This document shows, in pieces, positions 7,694-15,100 of a DNA stretch of 19,617 bases. Within the stretch, counting starts at the first letter, position 1, and each line of letters starts with the position of its first letter. The position numbers were made by a program, and so were the translations under genes. Origin of the DNA: Spirochaetia bacterium UBA5368 (lineage in GTDB: Bacteria > Spirochaetota > UBA4802 > UBA5368); NCBI GenBank assembly GCA_002407865.1, contig DHPI01000065.1, positions 133,841 through 153,457 on the forward strand, in the 5' to 3' direction. The notes beneath the pieces were generated by a model that searched no databases, was not told the origin of the DNA, and saw nothing but the letters and a program-made list of their open reading frames with translations.

Positions 7694-8910
7694 TGCTCAT
7701 CCTCCACGCTTTTATACTGCATGCCAACCATTGTAATATCGTCATCAAATTTTTTGCCGCCCGAACGTTTCATGATCTCGGCATAGATCGATTCGCTTAT
7801 GTCGCTGATTTTTCCGCCGCTGAACCGCTGTAGTAATTCTAAAATCAGTGTCTGTCCCAGTATTCTGTCATCCTTATCCACGCATTCGAACAATCCATCG
7901 GTATAAAAAAGCAGCCGGTCGCCCCGTTCAAGGGCAATCGTGTCTTCCACATACAGGGACGATTCGAAGATCCCCACAAAAGGGCTGTTCGATTCCAGGA
8001 GCATGATATCGCCGCCGCTGCGCATAAGAGCAGGCGCCGGCATGCCCGCGTTGCAATACGTCAGCGTGCCGTCATGCATATCGAAGACGCCGTAAAATAC
8101 CGTGACGTAGTTATAGCTCATCTTTTTCTGCGCGCCGATGAGAAACATGTTCATCTCCCGTATAAACCTCGAAGGCGAAAGCCTTCTCAGGCCGATGGTG
8201 CTGATTGCCGTCTTCACCATCGCGGAATACAGCGCCGCCGGCACGCCGTGTCCCGACACGTCGGCCAATATAAACGAAAAACTCGCATCGTCGAAAATCA
8301 GAAAATCAAAAAAATCACCGCTGACTTTTTCGACAGGATGATATTTAAGCGAAAACTCGAAATCACGCACATCCGGCAACGTTATCGGAAACAGGCAACG
8401 CTGAAGGTTTGCGGCGATATCGAGCTCCCTCTCGATTTCGATATTTCGGGACTGGATGCCCCTGTTGAGAATCTCAAGCTCCCTGTTTTTTATCGTAAGC
8501 TCCGTCATCAGCCTCTCGTTTTGCATACGCAGCCGCCGCCGCTCGAGCGCCTTTTCCACGGCCAGTACGATCTGCTCGTTCTTGAACGGCTTCAGAATGA
8601 AATCGAATGCGCCGCCCTGCAGCGCGGATATCGCGACATCGATATCGCCGTGTCCCGTCATCACAATCACCGGAACGCGCGTGCCGGAACGTTCGACATT
8701 TTTTAAAAACTCAATCCCATTCATGCCCGGAAGCTTCACATCCGTCACGATAACATCGGCGTTATTCATCGCGTCGCGCAACGCCTCTTCGGCGCTGAAA
8801 TAGCTCAACACCGAATAATTTTTTTTCAGGATGTTGCACACAAGCCTGTTGACGACTTCATCATCCTCAATGACCGCGATTGTCCATGATTCTTCCGCAG
8901 TTTCATTCAT
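7690..8910 (-). CDS. Response regulator with SpoIIE-type PP2C phosphatase output
   Basis: A 406-residue two-domain signalling protein. Residues 9-122 are a receiver domain with acidic pocket E15-D16-D17, phospho-acceptor D57 in VTDVKLPGMNG, T85 and K107 (LKPF). Residues 120-165 form a coiled-coil linker (LERRRLRMQNERL onward). Residues about 166-400 are a PP2C/SpoIIE serine phosphatase with VSGDFFDF near 196-203, ILADVSGHGVPAALYSA at 214-230, LLFYTDGLFE, and the final DDDITMVG metal motif. Such RsbU/RssB-like proteins dephosphorylate anti-anti-sigma (STAS) proteins in partner-switching pathways; no STAS or RsbW-type kinase gene is in the window. The ATG at 8910 is chosen because the receiver begins directly after it, although its GGAG is 11 bases away. 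GTG at 9000 and ATG at 8952 are in frame but poorer. It is coupled to the FecR gene. Confidence 0.92.
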   Translation of the reverse strand: MNETAEESWTIAVIEDDEVVNRLVCNILKKNYSVLSYFSAEEALRDAMNNADVIVTDVKLPGMNGIEFLKNVERSGTRVPVIVMTGHGDIDVAISALQGGAFDFILKPFKNEQIVLAVEKALERRRLRMQNERLMTELTIKNRELEILNRGIQSRNIEIERELDIAANLQRCLFPITLPDVRDFEFSLKYHPVEKVSGDFFDFLIFDDASFSFILADVSGHGVPAALYSAMVKTAISTIGLRRLSPSRFIREMNMFLIGAQKKMSYNYVTVFYGVFDMHDGTLTYCNAGMPAPALMRSGGDIMLLESNSPFVGIFESSLYVEDTIALERGDRLLFYTDGLFECVDKDDRILGQTLILELLQRFSGGKISDISESIYAEIMKRSGGKKFDDDITMVGMQYKSVEDEQ

Positions 8911-9046
8911 CTGTGGTATGGCTCCGAGTTGATATGTACGTCGTGTATTCATGATGCGTGTGAATAGCCGATGCGCCCATCGTTTGCCGGCGCCCTTCAC
9001 ATGTATCTCGCCGGCCTGAATCGCTTAATAGACACAGCTCTGCAAC

Positions 9047-9075
9047 AGTATAATGATATGAGAACTATCGGGCAA
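9047..9075 (-). promoter_or_regulatory. Candidate promoter for the phosphatase-FecR pair
   Basis: On the minus strand TTGCCC (9075-9070) and TATACT (9052-9047) are exactly 17 bases apart. Transcription would begin near 9040, leaving a leader of about 130 bases before the phosphatase ATG at 8910. This suggests the pair can be expressed separately from the large upstream genes. I see no clear terminator between the stop at 9107 and this promoter. Confidence 0.45.
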
Positions 9076-9106
9076 TTTCTATTATTTCCATATTCAATAA
9101 TACAGA

Positions 9107-12100
9107 TCAGAGTCCGTTGGTATAAAGGCGGATTCCGCTCCAGTAGGCCGGATAACGAAACCGGGCCTTTCCCCTGAGGGCGCTTTTTGCCGATGAAAAC
9201 GCGCGTATATACCCCTCACCACCGCGTACTGCCGCATACAACGCCCCGGCGAAAACGGCGCTATTAATGTCTTGTATCTCCGCGCCATTCACGATAATGC
9301 CGCCGATGCCATACATCGATCCAAGCATCGCGGCGTTTCCAAGCCCCGTCACGGCGGCAGATTCGACGTCAGAGAGGTACAGCATGGCACTGCCGGACAG
9401 CATGTCGAAACGCTCGCCGCCGACACGTAATTCTCGGCTCAGGGGATTGTACGCCACAGCCTTAAAAATATGTCCAATCTTTCCCGAAACATTTCCGTTC
9501 ATTGAACAGGGTATTCCCGACTGGCGAATCGCGATCATTTCTATGTCCTGGTGCATTCTGCGTTGCGGCGAATCGACAACGGTAAGCGCCGCGGACTCCT
9601 CCGGATACTCACGAAAGCTCGATAAAATCGAAGAGAGATACACAATCGTATGCGATTCTTCGAGCATATCGCGCGCGCCAATGATTTCAAACGGCACCTG
9701 CTCAAGATCCCTGTCGGTAACAAAAACAAGCATATCTCTTCCGCTGTAATATTTCTCGAGCGGCCTGAATATGCCGTACAGTTCATTCGACATGGCGGCG
9801 GCGCCGCTGAATCCGGCTGCGCTCTGCCGGTGCCGCTCCAGCGCCTCGGCACACCGCGCATAGCCATTTTTCAGGCGCATTGGTTCAATGAACTGCTTCG
9901 CGATGACCCATGCCAGGATATCATTGCCGTTTCTTACAAGGTAAAACACCATTGCGCTGTCCGGTATGCGCTTCTGGAACAGCTCTACCGGAATCGTCGC
10001 GGCCAACGCGCCCGCCTGCAGCCGCGGATATTTTCGCAGCAGATCAACAAACCGGCCGCCGCCCGTACGCCGGTCCCTTATGGATTTAAATTCACGGATC
10101 ACATCTCCGGGCAGCGCGTCCGCCATCGTCGGCGTGAAGAATTTTGCCCGTAGCTGTAGCTGTTTTTTCACCTCGGCCCAGGTAAGCGCCTCCAGATAGG
10201 CGTTTCTGCTCATGGTAAATGATATCAGAAAATCAATCCCCTGTTCGGCCAGATCGATCCTTCCGCATCTGCTCAACACGTCAGGCGACCTGTCGAGGGA
10301 GTCTACGCCCTTGTGTATCAGCGTCGTTACGGCGCCCCAGTCATCGTCGGTCGCCGTTTTTTTCTTAAGAATGCGCGCCAGTGCAATCCGCGATTTCAGC
10401 ATGGATAGCATAAACTCATATTCATCCCTGCCGCCGGTCTGAACGCCTGTTCCGCGAACGTCCGCCTCATCAATCCTTCCGAGGAGGATTTCGTCCTCCA
10501 TAAGCAAAAGCTGGTACTGGAGATAGCGTTCAGCATCGGTGGGCGGCACAAGCGACGCGCCCTTCATCGCCGCTTCATACGAATCGTGGTATTTGCCAAG
10601 CTGCCGGTACAGCATTCCAAGCTGGTAATAATATTCCCGCCGCAGGGCCGGCAGCGCCTTGTTCCCGATGCCGGTATGCGCCGCCTGTAAAATATTCAGC
10701 GCCTCGCCATATCGTCCGTCCGCACCATACAGCCGCTGCAACTCCATTAAAAGCGGCACCGCGTCAAGCCAGGAAGCGTTGCGGTATACTTCATCGGCGT
10801 CGATGTTGCTCAGCATGGGACGGATCGCCGCAAGCCTGTTCTCCCGCACCAGCACATCGACCGCCCACGACACCGGATACGCCGAGAGGCTGTCGTATCG
10901 GCCGTCATTCTCCACCAGCGTCATTGCGCCGCGAAACGCCCCGTCGGCGCCTTCACGAGTTTCGGTCAACTTCATTATTTCCCGCACCCGCGCACCGTGC
11001 TGCGGCAAACCGGCTCCCGGCCCGCCGAGCGCCGCGAGCTTGCACGCCTCTCTCGGCGAAAGCGGGCAATTTACGGGAACGCCCGCAAACGCCGCCCGGG
11101 CCGCCTGCCGGTCCCCGAGCAACGCCGCATATTCCGCATACAAAAGCGCGAGACGCAATGGCGGCGTCGCGTGCCACGTATTCGCGGCGCACGCCGCAAA
11201 ACCGGCGCTCTGCTGCACACCCTCGCGGGCCATCGTTATCACCGCTTTGAAAACACACCAGTCGCCGGACGATGTAATCTTCGTATTGTTTTCATGCCGC
11301 GCCATAATCCCCGCGGCGCTTTCAATGTCGCCATTATAAAGCAGCACGTACAGTTTCATCAGCACGGACTGCATAAACAGATCGTCGTACACGCCTGTCG
11401 ATAAACCGATCGCGGTGTCAAGCGAAGCCGTCGCTTTCACGTACTGCTCTTCGAGCATGTTCATTTCCGCATCATGAAGCAGGTAGAGCAACGGCACGCG
11501 GGCATCGTCTTCAGACAGGTCCCTCCACCTGGAGAGATACATCCGGGCATCGTAAATATTCCCATGCGCATATTCTTCTTTGAAGCTTTCATACGCTTTG
11601 TCTTTCATCGCCCGGCGATTTCGCAACAGCGTACCAAGCGGCGTACCGCAATCACCGACCGCAACAATCACTCCGTGAGCGGAATCGACGCCGCTCTGCA
11701 GGCGATCGAGCGGCTCGGATTCCATTCGTCGCACAATATCTGCCGCAATGTTCGGGGAGAGCGCCTCTGCCAGCACCAGCGAGCGGGCGCCGGCATAGAG
11801 GGACGCCTCAATACACATGCGCGCATCATCGATATCAGCACCCCGCATGTTTCCAATAATCACGTACGGCCTGATGCTGCTTTTGAACAACAGCAACGGC
11901 GTTACATCCCCGGCATCGTCGATGACGATCGAGTAAAGCGGCAGCATGGCCTCGTTCAATTTTCCTTCATACACGGGCATGCCCGCAAGCCCGCCGGCGG
12001 AGATCAGGGGCTTCAAGCCCCTGCCACTATAACCGATACTGCTGACAGCGTTCTCACCGCGACCGCTGAAATAGCGCACACGCTCAACCGACGGCGTAAA

Positions 12101-15100
12101 AGTAAACGGCGGGAGAACCGCCCCCGCGGGCACATGGCGCATCATATCGATCGTAAGCTCGTCGAGTACGATGAAACGACGCGCGGCCGCACCGGGTTTT
12201 ACGCCGTCGCAATACCGCGCCGCGGCCTCACAGGCTGTCTCCTCGCCTTTACGCGTTACCTCGGCGAATTCCACCGTACCGCCCGCGATGCGCCACGCAT
12301 ACACTTTTTCGCCGCTTCGATGCATGCGGATGATCTCGGCATTTTTCACGCCGGCAATTCCATATTCCACCGGCATCATTAATGATGCCGTCAGCGGGCG
12401 CGCCACCATCACGCGCCCAATACTCTCATCAAGCAGCGTTTTCTCTTTCTTCAGCACGTCATCCAGCGCGGCTATTTTTTCCGAAAGCGGCGCCGCCCCG
12501 TTTTCCAGCGCCGCGGAAATATCCCTGTACGTGCGGTCAATTGCGTTGAGCCGCGCACTGTATTCACGGAACGCGGCGTTATCCTCATCCCGATATAATT
12601 CCGGGGAAGCAAGGGCTATCGACATGATGCGCGTTGTTTCATATTTTTTTTCAAGCACTGTAAGCGCGGCCTTCCAGTTCCTGTCGGACAGCAGCAAATC
12701 GACATACCCGTTATAAAGGCGTTTCACCCGCGCAAGGCCGTCCGCATACAGCGCCGGATATTTTTCAATATCATCGAGGGCCGCGCGATAATGCCCGGCC
12801 GCAAGCGAGCGGTATTCCGCTCCCTCCACGAATTCACCGTGCGCCGCGAGAAAACCGGCGATTGTGTGGTCAACAATCCATTGCAGGTCATGATAGCGGT
12901 ACTGGCGTGTTTTTTTCTCCGCCCCGGCGAATGCCTGGTACGCCTCATCGAACCTGCCCAGCCTTTCATAACACGATCCGATATTCAGCAACAGCTTCAC
13001 GGCCGCCCTCTGCGAATGTGCGGCATCCAGGCCGGCACGGGCGCCCTCGAATCTGCGCAGCGCATCCGAATACAATCCGTACATAGCGCTGTTAGTGCGG
13101 TAATACGCATACGGGTCCCCGGCGTTTGGCGCGCTCCCGCCCGGCGTGCTCCCCGCACGCATCTCCGCCTTATAGTACTCCAGCACGCCGGCGGCGATAT
13201 CGAGGGCCGAATAAATCCTCGCCGCGTCGCGGCTGATTTTTTCCCTGAGCTCCGCCTCCTCCGCTTCGGTGATGCTGCGCTTCCTGAGGCGCGCATCCTC
13301 CTTCATCGCCGCGAATTCTTTTGCAAACCTGTCGGCTTCATATCCGTCCCTGTACGAACCGATGCGCTTCATAAGCGCGTCAATTTCGGCACGAGGTGTT
13401 TCGGGCAACCGGTCGCCGTTTTCAATACGGCAGGCATACAGATTTACCGTATTGACGATCGATGCAAAAATTCCGTCGAGGTCGTTCACCTTCGGGTCCG
13501 CGGCGTACTCCCATGCCTCGGAGAAATACCGCTGCGCGGCGGTGTAATCGCCCAGCCGCACATAGCAATAGCCGATATTGTTGAGCGTGCGTATTCGCCC
13601 GTCCTGATCGAACCGGCTCGATCGTTTTTTCAGAATGCCTACCTTCTCCTTGAGCCGTTCTATCGAACGCGCATAATCCTTCCTTGAAAAAAAGACTTTT
13701 TCCTGCAGTGAAATATTGAGCAGCTTCTTGTTCGCGGTATCCAACCCGGCGTACAGCCTGTTATCGCCGATCACCGCGACATCGGGCCCGAGATTCATCA
13801 GGGGTATCGGGCCAAACCCGAATATTTTCACCTTCAGGTAATGCTTCTTTTCGGCGTCGCTGTACTTTTTCAGCAGCGTTTCCGCCTTGTCAAGGTACAC
13901 AAGCGCTTTTACGGTTTCCCCCATTTCCTTGTAGCAGAACGCAATCTCCTGAAGATAGCGCGCCCTGTCGACATGGATGCGGTTGACAGCGGCAAATTCG
14001 AGGATTGTCGTATACCACGCAAGCGCCTCGGAATAATTGCCGTCGTCCCGATGCAAAAGCGCGAAAAACCGGTACAGCGACAGTATCTGGTTTTTATACA
14101 TGCGCGCATTTTTGCCCGAACCGAGCGTCTGATAGATATAGAGGGTTTTCGCCATCTCGCTGCGCGCCTTATCGTTGCGGCCTTGCTGCCACCAGCAGTA
14201 GCCGTAATGGTAATGGAACAGTGCCTCTTCAATGCGGGAGCCGAAGCCCTTTTTAAAACGTTCGGCCTGCGCGTAGTGAAACAGCGCTCGAGGATAATTT
14301 GTCAGCAGAAAATAGGTGTTGCCGATATTCAAATGCAGGTCGCCCTCTTTGCCCTGATTCATCGCCTCATCGTTGAGATCGAGGGCCTTCTCGTACATCG
14401 CGATATTGCTCTCCCAGAGGTATCGCGGAAAAAACCTGCCGAACAGACCCTCGTTTTTGCCGCCAGTTTCGCGCGCATCGTCGCTGCGCCGGAGGTCAAC
14501 ATACTGGTATATCCATCCTTTTAAGATATACGCGTCGATGAACGTATCGTCGATAAACAACGCCCAGTCGAGCTGGTCGACGCCCTTCTTAAAATAGCCG
14601 AGCAGGCCGTCAGTGCCGCCCTTCACAAGGCCGGACGAGCCCGCCACGGGAGCGCCCTCGAGCGCCAGCGCCATCTTCGAATAAAGGTATCCGAGCCCAT
14701 AGATGTGCGCCTTGTCGAAATCCATCCGTGCAATCGGGAGGCGCTGCATGTAGTCGCCCTGTATCTTTGAAAGTCCCTCGAAATCGTCGCCCTTCCACGA
14801 CGAGTAGGCGTCGATATACAGCACGTGCGCCCGTGCGCCGTATTCGTTGTAAATATCCTCGAACCGCTTCTTTAAGTGCAGATAGGTAAGCATCCATACG
14901 TATTTCTTGTACAGGTCTACCGCCTCTGAATAGCGGCCGGAGTATTCCGCCCTTTCCCCGTATTCCTCGTAATAATCGATCAGCCTGCCGATCACCGTCC
15001 TGATGTCGGCCTGCTTCCAGAACAGCAGGTAGTTGTTTGCGGCTGCCGCGTAGTATTTTTCGAAATCCTCGTTACGGCGGCCGGCCCGGGCAATATCGCC

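Noticed and set aside
11474..12382. A 302-codon open frame on the plus strand
   Set aside because: It lies wholly inside the giant lipoprotein gene, antisense to it. Its product is rich in H, R and G with no recognisable motif, as expected of the complement of a GC-rich coding strand.
12791..13687. A 298-codon open frame on the plus strand
   Set aside because: Antisense shadow of the TPR region of the giant gene; no ribosome site or family resemblance.
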